The position numbers and the translations under genes are program-made. Below are positions 45,101 to 52,807 of a stretch of 64,000 nucleotides of DNA, one piece after another. Location: positions 3,286,001 through 3,350,000 of the forward strand of contig CP191518.1 of the NCBI GenBank assembly GCA_050516505.1, in the 5' to 3' direction. Origin of the DNA: Scandinavium ludwigii_A. Its GTDB lineage: Bacteria > Pseudomonadota > Gammaproteobacteria > Enterobacterales > Enterobacteriaceae. The notes beneath the pieces were generated by a model. The model searched no databases, had not been told where the DNA came from, and worked only from the letters and a program-made list of their open reading frames with translations. The stretch's first letter is position 1. Every line of letters starts with the position of its first letter.

Positions 45101-46050
45101 TTCAGCTGCGCGCCCAGACGAGTGGCCAGTTCCGACAGGGTTTCTTCCGGTTTGAGCGTCACCGCCAGCGGCAGCACGTTGAGCACCGGTCCGGTGGCCG
45201 TCAGCGCCGCCGAACCTAAACGGCGCATGAATATGTAGCCCGCCGCATAGTCGTTTCGCCCACACAGACGGCCCAGCCACAGCGCGGCCAGCGCGAGGGC
45301 TAAATCGGTGCGCGGGCTGGCGATGGCGGCGGATAAATGGCTGAAAGCCTGTTTGTCGGCGCTGAGTTTGAGTCGCCAGATGGCGGTGTCCGTGGCGCGG
45401 CCCGGCAACGGCGCGGCAGACAGCGAGGCCGGAGCCGGTAACTGTTGGCGCTGTTCGGCCCAAAATGCTGCGTCGCGGGGCCAGGCGTCACTTTCACGGT
45501 AGCGCTGATATTCATCGACGACTTCGGCGAAGGGGGTGAACGGGGATTCTGGCAGCGTTTCGCCTTTCCGCAACGCGCAGTAAATGTGCACGATCTGGCG
45601 GGTAATGGCCGGGAAACTGAAGCCATCCACCAGCAAGTGGTGATATCGCTGATACCAGTACCAGCGGTTGTCGGCCACGTGAAACAGCCGGTGACAAACC
45701 AGCGGGTTGCCGCTGTCGACGCGGGTGTTTTGCGCTAAGTCAGCCTGCATCTGCGCGAGTGCGGCAACGTGGGCATCGGCTTCATGACGTAAATCCTGTA
45801 CCGCAGAAACACCTGGGGAGAGCGCGTCATCAACCCATTGCCACGGTTCGCCATTGTCTTCGGTAAAGCGCATCCGCAGGGTGTCGGCCTGCGCCAATCC
45901 CAGCGTTATCGCCTGCTGTAACAGCGACGCATCCATTTCGCCGTCGAGTTCAACGTAATGGGCGACGCTCCAGGCGTTCGGTAGCGTAGAAAGCTGTTCC
46001 GCCATCCAGATCCCCGGCTGGGCCGCAACCAGCGGCAGACGTTCAGTCAT
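42184..46050 (-). CDS. entF: Enterobactin synthase component F (NRPS)
   Basis: A 1288-residue C-A-PCP-TE synthetase. Condensation motif HHLLVDG at about 137-143; adenylation for serine with YIIFTSGSTGRPKGVMVG, NLYGPTEAAVDVSWY and YRTGDVARW; PCP serine near 1001 in LGGHSLLAM; thioesterase serine near 1134 in GYSLGG. It condenses and cyclises three DHB-Ser units into enterobactin. ATG 46050 overlaps the ybdZ stop by 8 bases. Downstream, where E. coli has fepE, lies the fimbrial island. Confidence 0.98.
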   Translation of the reverse strand: MTERLPLVAAQPGIWMAEQLSTLPNAWSVAHYVELDGEMDASLLQQAITLGLAQADTLRMRFTEDNGEPWQWVDDALSPGVSAVQDLRHEADAHVAALAQMQADLAQNTRVDSGNPLVCHRLFHVADNRWYWYQRYHHLLVDGFSFPAITRQIVHIYCALRKGETLPESPFTPFAEVVDEYQRYRESDAWPRDAAFWAEQRQQLPAPASLSAAPLPGRATDTAIWRLKLSADKQAFSHLSAAIASPRTDLALALAALWLGRLCGRNDYAAGYIFMRRLGSAALTATGPVLNVLPLAVTLKPEETLSELATRLGAQLKKMRRHQRYDAEQIVRDAGKAAGDEPLFGPVFNVKVFDYQLEIDGVHATTHTLATGPVNDLELALFPDEEGGLTLEVLANQKRYDEQTLRRHMARLEAMLTQFAANPALRCGDVDLVSDTEYQRLEQINETGITLPETTLSALVAAQAAKTPDAPGLADARLQFSYREMRQQVVALANLLRERGVKPGDSVAVALPRSVFLTLALHGIVEAGAAWLPLDTGYPDDRLHMMLEDAKPSLLITSDDQRGRFAGIDTLCYSAPLAAEDDTPLALSQPGNTAYIIFTSGSTGRPKGVMVGQTAIVNRLLWMQDHYPLTAADVVAQKTPCSFDVSVWEFWWPFITGAKLVMAEPDAHRDPLALQQFFADFGVTTTHFVPSMLAAFVASLTDDNVASCRTLKQVFCSGEALPTALCREWEQLTHAPLHNLYGPTEAAVDVSWYPAFGPELAAVSGHSVPIGFPVWNTGLRILDAQMRPVPFGVAGDLYLTGIQLAQGYMGRPDLTASRFIADPFAPGERMYRTGDVARWLDNGAVEYLGRSDDQLKIRGQRIELGEIERMMLSLPDVAQAVAHACVLNQAAAVGGDARQLVGYVVSESGLPLACDVLLESLRDKLPPHMVPVTIIPLASLPLSANGKLDRKALPLPELTQKAPGRALESATERAVAEAFGALLGCEIGDVDADFFALGGHSLLAMRLAAQLSRTFARQVTPGQVMVASTVGKLSHLLDSVNDAQAQRLGYEAILPLRESSGPTLWCFHPASGFAWQFSVLARWLSPRWSITGLQSPRPEGPMASAENLDALCDHHLTSLLQQQPHGPYYLFGYSLGGTLAQGIAARLRQRGESVAFLGLLDTWPPETQNWSEKEANGLDPEVLAEINREREAFLAAQQGQASGELFNAIEGNYADAVRLLTTAHSVAFDGKATLFVAEKTLTPGQDPHRAWRPWVKELEVYRQNCAHVDIISPQAFEAIGPVLKEILA

Positions 46051-46258
46051 GACGGCCTCCGGCAAAATGGGCAGGGTTCAGGGTGGTCCAACGCGCCGCC
46101 AGCCAGGCGTTGCAAACCTCGGCGCTTTGCGGTTCGCAGACGATTTCCCAGCCCGCCGGAAGGGCGCACTGCTGCGGCCAAAGGCTGTACTGCTGGCGGG
46201 AATTTTGCAGGATATAAAACTGCCCTTGCGCATCATCGAAAGGGTTACTGATTTGCAT
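46043..46258 (-). CDS. ybdZ: MbtH-like protein YbdZ
   Basis: A 71-residue MbtH-family protein with the conserved NPFDDAQGQFYILQN, QYSLWP and LPAGWEIV, then WTTLNP at the C-terminus. It binds and activates the EntF adenylation domain. It sits between fes and entF, 26 bp after fes, and overlaps the entF start, as in E. coli. Confidence 0.96.
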   Translation of the reverse strand: MQISNPFDDAQGQFYILQNSRQQYSLWPQQCALPAGWEIVCEPQSAEVCNAWLAARWTTLNPAHFAGGRHD

Positions 46259-46284
46259 ACCACACTCCTGTCATAAAGCGCGCT

Positions 46285-47490
46285 TTATGCATCGACCAAC
46301 GGCTGCCAGAGCGCAATCAGCCCCGCAGTAAGCCCGCCACGCCAACACAGCGCATCGTGTCCGCCGTCAACCTGACGCCAGAAAACCGGCTGCTGTTGTA
46401 GTTGTTGTAAGAGGGCCTGATTGGCCTCAAAGATGACCGGCTCGCGACGTCCGGCTTCGAGCCAGATGCGCAGGCCCTGCGGCGAAAATTCACCGCGAGA
46501 AAGTTTTTCGAGAATGACGCCGCCGTGGCGATCGCCACGTTTCGGCCACCAGTAGGAGCCGGACTGGCTCAGCACGCAGCCAAAACGCTGCGGCCAGCTT
46601 AGCCCGGCGAACATCGCCGCCAGCCCGCCGAAGCTTTGCCCGGCGACCAATGTGCGTTCCGGCTGCTCGCTGAACGGCGCGATGCGCTGAATCTGCGGGA
46701 GCAACTCGGCCTGTAACGCCTGCCAAAAATCGGTGTTGCACGGCAATTCCGTGCTGCGATGGGCGGTGTCGATGGCATCCACCAGCACGTACACCGCGGG
46801 CGGAAGCTGACCTTCACGGGTCAGACGCGCGAGCGGTGACCACACCGGCATACTTTCAGCCCAGAACTGACCATCAAGTAAAACTGCCAGCGGGCGCGCG
46901 TAATGCGAGGCGTTTCCCGTGCAATAAATCCACACCCGACGGACGTTGCCGAGACGCTGGCTGCGCCATTCAATGCATACCGGCGGGTTATACGCCACGT
47001 CGGGCAAATCCCAGCCCGGCTGAACCGGTGCATCCGGCAGCGAGAGCGCAGACACCGCGTGCCCGCGTCCTCCGCGCCAGCTGTGCTTATTGCGCGGATC
47101 GGCCATTGCCTGCGGCAACAGTTTTCGCCACCCTTCGCGCAGCAGAATGCGGTCCGGTGCGTCGCCGTTAAACAGCGCGGCATCGAAATCATCGTCACGT
47201 TCGGAAGGAATAAAACAGTAGCTGCCTCGCCAGCTGGCAGGCAGCCGCGTCTGCCACTGCCAGACGTCAGTGCCCGGCAGACGGGACAGCGTCTGCGGCA
47301 CCGAATTCTGGTGGTGATCGGTCACGCCGGTGATGTACAGCCACACCCGCTTGAGGGTCGAATGCGGCTCGCTGCCTGCCGGATCGCGCCAGTAAAACGT
47401 GACGTGGCAACACTCCCCTTCCCGCCGCCATTGGGGCCCGTCAATGCGTTCCCACCAGGCTGCACTCCCTGTCGTTACCGTCTCCGCCAC
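46285..47490 (-). CDS. fes: Enterochelin (ferric-enterobactin) esterase Fes
   Basis: A 401-residue cytoplasmic esterase. The N-terminal Fes domain has VWLYITGVTDHHQNS and WRGSYCFIP; the catalytic domain has nucleophile GQSFGG (Ser near 286) and catalytic His near 378 in VDGGHDALCW. It cleaves ferric enterobactin to release iron. The start is GTG at 47490, with GGGG 6 bases upstream. First gene of fes-ybdZ-entF, divergent from fepA. Confidence 0.96.
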   Translation of the reverse strand: MAETVTTGSAAWWERIDGPQWRREGECCHVTFYWRDPAGSEPHSTLKRVWLYITGVTDHHQNSVPQTLSRLPGTDVWQWQTRLPASWRGSYCFIPSERDDDFDAALFNGDAPDRILLREGWRKLLPQAMADPRNKHSWRGGRGHAVSALSLPDAPVQPGWDLPDVAYNPPVCIEWRSQRLGNVRRVWIYCTGNASHYARPLAVLLDGQFWAESMPVWSPLARLTREGQLPPAVYVLVDAIDTAHRSTELPCNTDFWQALQAELLPQIQRIAPFSEQPERTLVAGQSFGGLAAMFAGLSWPQRFGCVLSQSGSYWWPKRGDRHGGVILEKLSRGEFSPQGLRIWLEAGRREPVIFEANQALLQQLQQQPVFWRQVDGGHDALCWRGGLTAGLIALWQPLVDA

Positions 47491-47536
47491 GTTAACCCCG
47501 CGCTATTTGTGGATTATTTTGTTACAGGCTAAAAAT

Positions 47537-47565
47537 TATTGATAATATTATTGATAACTATTTGC
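47537..47565. promoter_or_regulatory. Fur-box-like region between fes and fepA
   Basis: GATAATATTATTGATAACTA at 47541-47560 contains repeated Fur-type hexamers (GATAAT, ATTATT, GATAAC). Position matches the known bidirectional Fur-controlled fepA-fes promoter of E. coli. Confidence 0.65.
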
Positions 47566-47655
47566 ATTTGCAATAGCGTATTGGCGCGCGTTTTACTTTC
47601 CTTCCCCTGCGCTCTGACAGGGGGTTTATTTGATACAGCAGGACGTTGGCTCACA

Positions 47656-49881
47656 ATGAATAACAAACTCAAATCCCTGGCCTTACTGGTCAATCTGGGT
47701 ATTTACGGGGTGGCTTCACCCGCATTCGCAGAAGAGACCGAAAAGGCAAAAACTGCAGACGCTGAAGAAACCATGGTCGTTACCGCGGCGCAGCAGAACT
47801 TGCAAGCACCGGGCGTTTCAACCATTACCGCCGATGAAATCCGTAAACGCCCACCCGCACGTGACATTTCAGAAATCATCCGCACCATGCCTGGCGTTAA
47901 CCTGACCGGGAACTCCACCAGCGGCCAGCGCGGCAACAACCGCCAGATTGATATTCGCGGCATGGGCCCGGAAAACACCCTGATCCTGATTGACGGTAAA
48001 CCGGTCACCAGCCGGAACTCAATTCGTTTAGGCTGGCGCGGCGAGCGTGACACCCGCGGCGACACCAGCTGGGTTCCGCCAGAGATGATTGAGCGTATCG
48101 ACGTTATTCGTGGCCCGGCGGCGGCACGCTACGGCAACGGCGCGGCAGGCGGCGTGGTGAACATCATCACCAAAAAAGTGAACAATGAGTGGCACGGCAG
48201 CTGGGACACCTTTATGAACCTGCCGGAGCATAAAGATGAAGGCTCCACCAAACGCACCAACTTCAGCCTGACTGGCCCGATGGGCGGTGATTTCAGTTTC
48301 CGTCTGAACGGTAACCTGGACAAAACCCAAGCCGACGCCTGGGACATTAACCAAGGTCACCAGTCTGAGCGTACCGGGATTTACCAGAACACCCTGCCCG
48401 CCGGGCGTGAAGGGGTGGAAAACAAAGACATCAACGGCGTGCTGCGCTGGGACTTTGCGCCAATGCAGTCGCTGGAACTGCAGGCGGGCTACAGCCGTCA
48501 GAATAACCTGTATGCGGGCGATACCCAGAACACCAACACCAATAATTTCGTCAAAGAAAACTACGGTAAAGAAACCAACCGTTTGTATCGCCAAAACTAC
48601 TCTTTGACCTGGAACGGCGGCTGGGATAATGGCATCACCACCAGCACCTGGGCGCAGTACGAACACACCCGCAACTCGCGTAAAGGCGAAGGTCTGGCGG
48701 GCGGCACGGAAGGTATCTTCAACTCTGATAAGTTCGTCGATATCGATCTGGACGATGTGCTGCTGCACAGCGAAATCAACCTGCCAATCGACTTTGTGTT
48801 CGACCAGACGCTGACCCTGGGTACCGAGTGGAACCAGCAACGCATGAAAGATATGGCGTCGAATACTCAGACCTTTATGGGCGGCACTATTCCGGGCTAC
48901 AGCAGCACCAACCGCAGCCCGTATTCGCAGGCGGAAATCTTCTCGTTGTTCGCGGAAGACAACATTGAAGTGACCGACACCACGATGCTGACCCCGGCGT
49001 TACGTTTCGATCACCACAGCATTGTTGGCGATAACTGGAGCCCGTCGCTGAATCTGTCGCAAGGACTGTGGGACGATTTCACCCTGAAAATGGGGATCGC
49101 CCGGGCCTATAAAGCGCCGAGCTTGTACCAGACCAACCCGAACTACATTCTCTACAGCAAAGGCCAGGGCTGCTACGCCAGCGCCAGCGGCTGCTACCTG
49201 CAAGGGAATGAAGATCTGAAAGCGGAAACCAGCATCAACAAAGAAATTGGTCTGGAATTTAAGCGTGACGGCTGGCTGGCGGGTGCCACCTGGTTCCGCA
49301 ACGACTATCGCGACAAGATTGAAGCAGGCTATTCTCCGGTTTACACCAACGGTTCCGGGACCGATCTCTACAAGTGGGAGAACGTCCCGAAAGCAGTGGT
49401 TGAAGGCCTGGAAGGCACGTTGAACGTCCCGGTGAGCGAGACCGTTAACTGGACCAACAACGTTACCTACATGCTGCAAAGTAAGAACAAAGAGACCGGC
49501 GATCGCCTGTCGATCATCCCGGAATACACCCTCAACTCGACCCTGAGCTGGCAGGTGTATCAGGACTTCTCCGTGCAGTCGACCTTCACCTGGTATGGCA
49601 AGCAGCAGCCTAAGAAGTACAACTACAAAGGCCAACCGGCGACCGGAACCGAGCTGAACGAAGTCAGCCCATATAGCATTCTGGGCCTGAGCGGCACCTG
49701 GGATGCGACCAAATACGTCAGCTTCACCGCGGGTATCGATAACCTGTTCGACAAACGTCACTGGCGTGCGGGCAACGCCCAGACCACCGGCGGCGCAACA
49801 GGTTATATGTACGGCGCGGGTGCAGAGACCTATAACGAGTCTGGCCGTACTTACTACATGAGCGTAAACACGCACTTCTGA
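47656..49881 (+). CDS. fepA: Ferric-enterobactin outer-membrane receptor FepA
   Basis: A 741-residue TonB-dependent receptor. It has a signal peptide (MNNKLKSLALLVNLGIYG...AFA), the TonB box EETMVVTA, the plug domain with NRQIDIRGMGPENTLILIDG, and a 22-strand barrel ending YYMSVNTHF. The frame runs up to 47539, but ATG 47656 matches the FepA start. It imports ferric enterobactin across the outer membrane. Cotranscribed with entD 39 bp downstream. Confidence 0.97.
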   Translation: MNNKLKSLALLVNLGIYGVASPAFAEETEKAKTADAEETMVVTAAQQNLQAPGVSTITADEIRKRPPARDISEIIRTMPGVNLTGNSTSGQRGNNRQIDIRGMGPENTLILIDGKPVTSRNSIRLGWRGERDTRGDTSWVPPEMIERIDVIRGPAAARYGNGAAGGVVNIITKKVNNEWHGSWDTFMNLPEHKDEGSTKRTNFSLTGPMGGDFSFRLNGNLDKTQADAWDINQGHQSERTGIYQNTLPAGREGVENKDINGVLRWDFAPMQSLELQAGYSRQNNLYAGDTQNTNTNNFVKENYGKETNRLYRQNYSLTWNGGWDNGITTSTWAQYEHTRNSRKGEGLAGGTEGIFNSDKFVDIDLDDVLLHSEINLPIDFVFDQTLTLGTEWNQQRMKDMASNTQTFMGGTIPGYSSTNRSPYSQAEIFSLFAEDNIEVTDTTMLTPALRFDHHSIVGDNWSPSLNLSQGLWDDFTLKMGIARAYKAPSLYQTNPNYILYSKGQGCYASASGCYLQGNEDLKAETSINKEIGLEFKRDGWLAGATWFRNDYRDKIEAGYSPVYTNGSGTDLYKWENVPKAVVEGLEGTLNVPVSETVNWTNNVTYMLQSKNKETGDRLSIIPEYTLNSTLSWQVYQDFSVQSTFTWYGKQQPKKYNYKGQPATGTELNEVSPYSILGLSGTWDATKYVSFTAGIDNLFDKRHWRAGNAQTTGGATGYMYGAGAETYNESGRTYYMSVNTHF

Positions 49882-49891
49882 TAACGAGGCC

Positions 49892-49913
49892 CCCCTCTCC
49901 TGCGGGAGAGGGG
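49892..49913 (+). repeat. Hairpin repeat that supplies the entD ribosome site
   Basis: CCCCTCTCC-TGCG-GGAGAGGGG, a perfect 9-bp stem. Its 3' arm (GGAGAGGGG) ends 7 bases before the entD ATG and is the only Shine-Dalgarno-like sequence there. Confidence 0.7.
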
Positions 49914-49920
49914 TTTCACC

Positions 49921-50583
49921 ATGAAAACAGAGCACAGCACCCTTTCCCTTGGCGGTCATACGCTTCATCAGATTGATTTCGACCCCGCGACCTTCACCGA
50001 CGCTGATTTCCTGTGGCTGCCTCATCACGCCCGACTGGCACACGCCGGGAAGAAGCGCAAAGCAGAGCACTTCGCAGGCAGACTCGCCGCGTTTTATGCC
50101 TTACAGCAACAGGGTATGCGTGTCATTCCTGATATCGGCGACAACCGACAACCCCTGTGGCCCAACGGTTGGTACGGTAGCATTAGCCATAGCGGCACCA
50201 CCGCGCTGGCGGTGGTATCACGCGAACCGGTGGGGGTGGATCTGGAAACGGTGTTAAGCGCGGATATTTGCGCAGAGATTGCTGAAAGTATTATTTCGAC
50301 CGAAGAAAGCGAGCTGCTAAAGACGTCTGGGCACTCTTTCCCACTGGCGCTGACACTGGTGTTTAGCGCCAAAGAGAGCGTATTTAAAGCTATCAGCTTT
50401 GCGACCCACGACATACCCAGTTTTATGGCGGCCCGCGTTGTGGCGATGAACGGGCAGGACATTCGCCTGCAATTAACCGACGAGTTCACGCCTGCGCTGG
50501 CGGGGAAAATTTGTCGGGTGGCATGGCTGCGAAGCAATAATCAGCTCGTGACCCTACTCGCGAAAACGCTCCAGCCTATGTAG
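49921..50583 (+). CDS. entD: Enterobactin synthase 4'-phosphopantetheinyl transferase
   Basis: A 220-residue Sfp-type PPTase. Motifs are WYGSISHSGTTALAVVS, GVDLETV (Mg ligands) and FSAKESVFKA. It converts apo-EntB and apo-EntF to the active forms using CoA. Follows fepA with a hairpin between. Its last 30 bases overlap the end of the convergent GNAT gene. Confidence 0.94.
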   Translation: MKTEHSTLSLGGHTLHQIDFDPATFTDADFLWLPHHARLAHAGKKRKAEHFAGRLAAFYALQQQGMRVIPDIGDNRQPLWPNGWYGSISHSGTTALAVVSREPVGVDLETVLSADICAEIAESIISTEESELLKTSGHSFPLALTLVFSAKESVFKAISFATHDIPSFMAARVVAMNGQDIRLQLTDEFTPALAGKICRVAWLRSNNQLVTLLAKTLQPM

Positions 50584-51255
50584 CTGTTGGCCTTGGTCAT
50601 CAAAGTTGCTTTCATCGAGCCACGCCTGAAGTGCGGCATCAATCGCGGGCCATTCGCCGTCGATTATCGAGAGCCAGTCGCTGTCGCGATTGCGGCCTTT
50701 ACGCACCATCCGCTGACGAAAACGGCCTTCGAAGGTAAAACCGATGCGTTCTGCCGCCTGGCGTGAGGCGGTATTCAGGACGTCGCATTTCCATTCCACG
50801 CGGCGATAGCCACAGGCGAAGGCTTCACGCAGCAATAGCCAGACCACTTCGGTGCTGATAACGGTGCGCTTCATGCGCATCGACCAGCTAATGTGGCCGA
50901 TTTCCACTGTGCCGTTAGCGCGCTCGATAGCCATCAGGCACACTACGCCCACCGCACATTCGCTGCGTAAATCAATCACCGCGAAGGGCACTAACGCCTC
51001 GTCATCTACTTTGCCCTGCAGCCACGCACGGGTCGCCGCAACGGAGGCTGGGCGCTCGCTGGCGAGCCACGTCCAGTCGCGGTCGTCAGGCACCAGGGCG
51101 AAAGCCTCAAACAGATCCGCGGCATGACGCACGGCGTTCAGCGGTTCAAGTCGACAGCGTCGGCCCGTTAAGGTTTTACGTTCCAGCAACCCTGCGCCCC
51201 GCCACTCCGGCAGTGGATCGCCCACGACTTGTCCGTATTTGTTGATCTCTGCCAC
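50554..51255 (-). CDS. GNAT-family N-acetyltransferase (RimJ/RimL-like)
   Basis: A 233-residue protein of the GNAT fold: GRRCRLEPLNAVRHAADLF, TVEIGHISWSMRMKRT and, in the acetyl-CoA region, REAFACGYRRVEWKCDVLN then RQAAERIGFTFEGRFRQ. It resembles RimJ/RimL-type acetyltransferases; the target is unknown. The start is a GTG at 51255 with GGGGG nearby. Overlaps entD tail-to-tail by 30 bp. Confidence 0.83.
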   Translation of the reverse strand: MAEINKYGQVVGDPLPEWRGAGLLERKTLTGRRCRLEPLNAVRHAADLFEAFALVPDDRDWTWLASERPASVAATRAWLQGKVDDEALVPFAVIDLRSECAVGVVCLMAIERANGTVEIGHISWSMRMKRTVISTEVVWLLLREAFACGYRRVEWKCDVLNTASRQAAERIGFTFEGRFRQRMVRKGRNRDSDWLSIIDGEWPAIDAALQAWLDESNFDDQGQQLHRLERFRE

Positions 51256-51363
51256 GCTGCCCCCTAAAGGTGTTATTTATCCTTGTTATATCATGGGATA
51301 GCACCCTGCGGTGAAGTGCATTTTTGTCGCCTATACTGACAAAAAAACCTGATGGACAATGCT

Positions 51364-52479
51364 ATGTCGCTACCTGACTTTCATGTTTCCGATCCTTATA
51401 CCCTCGGCATTGAGCTAGAAATGCAGATTGTGAATCCGCCGGGTTTCGACCTGAGCCAGGACTCTTCGGCGTTGATCGCGGAGATTGGCGAGACGGGTTC
51501 TGCAGGCGAGGTCAAACACGACATCACCGAGAGCATGCTGGAGATTGCCACCGGCGTGTGCCACGACATTCATCAGGCCAGCAGCCAGTTTTCCGCGCTT
51601 CGTCAGTCGGTGCTGAAAGCCGCGTCGAATCAGCATCTGCAAATTTGTGGCGGTGGGACCCATCCGTTCCAGAAATGGCAGCGCCAGGAGGTGTGCGATA
51701 ACGAGCGCTACCTGCGCACCCTGGAGCAGTTTGGTTATCTCATTCAGCAGGCGACGGTGTTTGGCCAGCATGTGCACGTCGGCTGTCCTCATGGCGATGA
51801 CGCCATTTATCTGCTGCACGGCCTGTCGCGCTTTGTGCCACACCTGATAGCGCTCAGCGCCGCATCGCCCTATTTACAAGGCGCAGACAGCAAATTCGCG
51901 TCGTCGCGCCTGAACGTTTTTTCCGCTTTCCCGGATATGGGCCCCATGCCGTGGGTCGCCAACTGGCAGGAATTTAAAGGGTTATTCCGTCGCCTGTGCT
52001 ATACCAACCTCATCGACAGCATTAAAGATTTGCACTGGGATATTCGCCCCAGTCCGCATTTCGGCACGGTTGAAGTGCGAGTGATGGATACGCCGCTGAC
52101 CCTGGCGCACGCGGTGAATATCGCCGGGCTGATTCAGGCGATTTCCAGTTGGCTGCTGGAAACCCGGCCGTTTAAACACACACCACAGGATTACCTGCTG
52201 TATAAATTTAACCGTTTTCAGGCCTGCCGTTACGGGCTGGCGGGCGTGCTGACCGACGTGCATTCAGGGGAACAGTCTACGATTTCCGATGACATTCAGC
52301 GCCTGATGGAGAAAGTCGCCCCGTGGGCGGATACGCTACAGGCCAGCAGTGCGATCGACGCGTTGGCCTTACAGGTGAAACAGGGCTACAGCGAGGCAGA
52401 CCGGATGCGTGAATTTATCGCCGACGGCGGCTCGTTGATATCGCTTGTGGAAAAACACTGTGAAATCTGGGCGGCGTAA
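51364..52479 (+). CDS. ybdK: Carboxylate-amine ligase YbdK (glutamate-cysteine ligase-like)
   Basis: A 371-residue GCS2-family ATP-grasp-like ligase: TLGIELEMQIVNP, GEVKHDITESMLEIATG, ICGGGTHPFQKW, QQATVFGQHVHVG, and GTVEVRVMDTPLTL. E. coli YbdK has weak glutamate-cysteine ligase activity in vitro; the physiological substrate is unknown. ATG 51364 begins MSLPDFHVSDPY as in YbdK. Confidence 0.95.
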   Translation: MSLPDFHVSDPYTLGIELEMQIVNPPGFDLSQDSSALIAEIGETGSAGEVKHDITESMLEIATGVCHDIHQASSQFSALRQSVLKAASNQHLQICGGGTHPFQKWQRQEVCDNERYLRTLEQFGYLIQQATVFGQHVHVGCPHGDDAIYLLHGLSRFVPHLIALSAASPYLQGADSKFASSRLNVFSAFPDMGPMPWVANWQEFKGLFRRLCYTNLIDSIKDLHWDIRPSPHFGTVEVRVMDTPLTLAHAVNIAGLIQAISSWLLETRPFKHTPQDYLLYKFNRFQACRYGLAGVLTDVHSGEQSTISDDIQRLMEKVAPWADTLQASSAIDALALQVKQGYSEADRMREFIADGGSLISLVEKHCEIWAA

Positions 52480-52558
52480 GCCGGAAGCGGGCCGGGAGGG
52501 TTGCCGTCAGCGGGCGTTTCCCGGACAATGTCCTTTTTAACTGCTGATTAACAACACC

Positions 52559-52807
52559 ATGAAGCATCCGCTTGAATCTCTGGTCACCGCTGGCGGCATT
52601 TTGCTGATGGCCTTTTTGTCCTGTTTGCTGCTGCCCGCCCCTTCCCTGGGGCTGACAGTGGCGCAAAAACTGGTGTCCGTTTTCCATTTGATGGACCTCA
52701 GCCAGTTGTACACCATCCTGTTCTGTATCTGGTTTTTGGTGCTTGGCGCGCTAGAGTTTTACTTGCTGCGCTTCGTCTGGCGTCGCTGGTTCTCACTTGC
52801 GGACTAG
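52559..52807 (+). CDS. ybdJ: DUF1158 membrane protein YbdJ
   Basis: An 82-residue protein with two hydrophobic segments (ITILLMAF-like GGILLMAFLSCLLL, and LYTILFCIWFLVLGALEF) followed by a basic tail. Matches E. coli YbdJ. Function unknown. Last 15 bases overlap the convergent esterase gene. Confidence 0.9.
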   Translation: MKHPLESLVTAGGILLMAFLSCLLLPAPSLGLTVAQKLVSVFHLMDLSQLYTILFCIWFLVLGALEFYLLRFVWRRWFSLAD

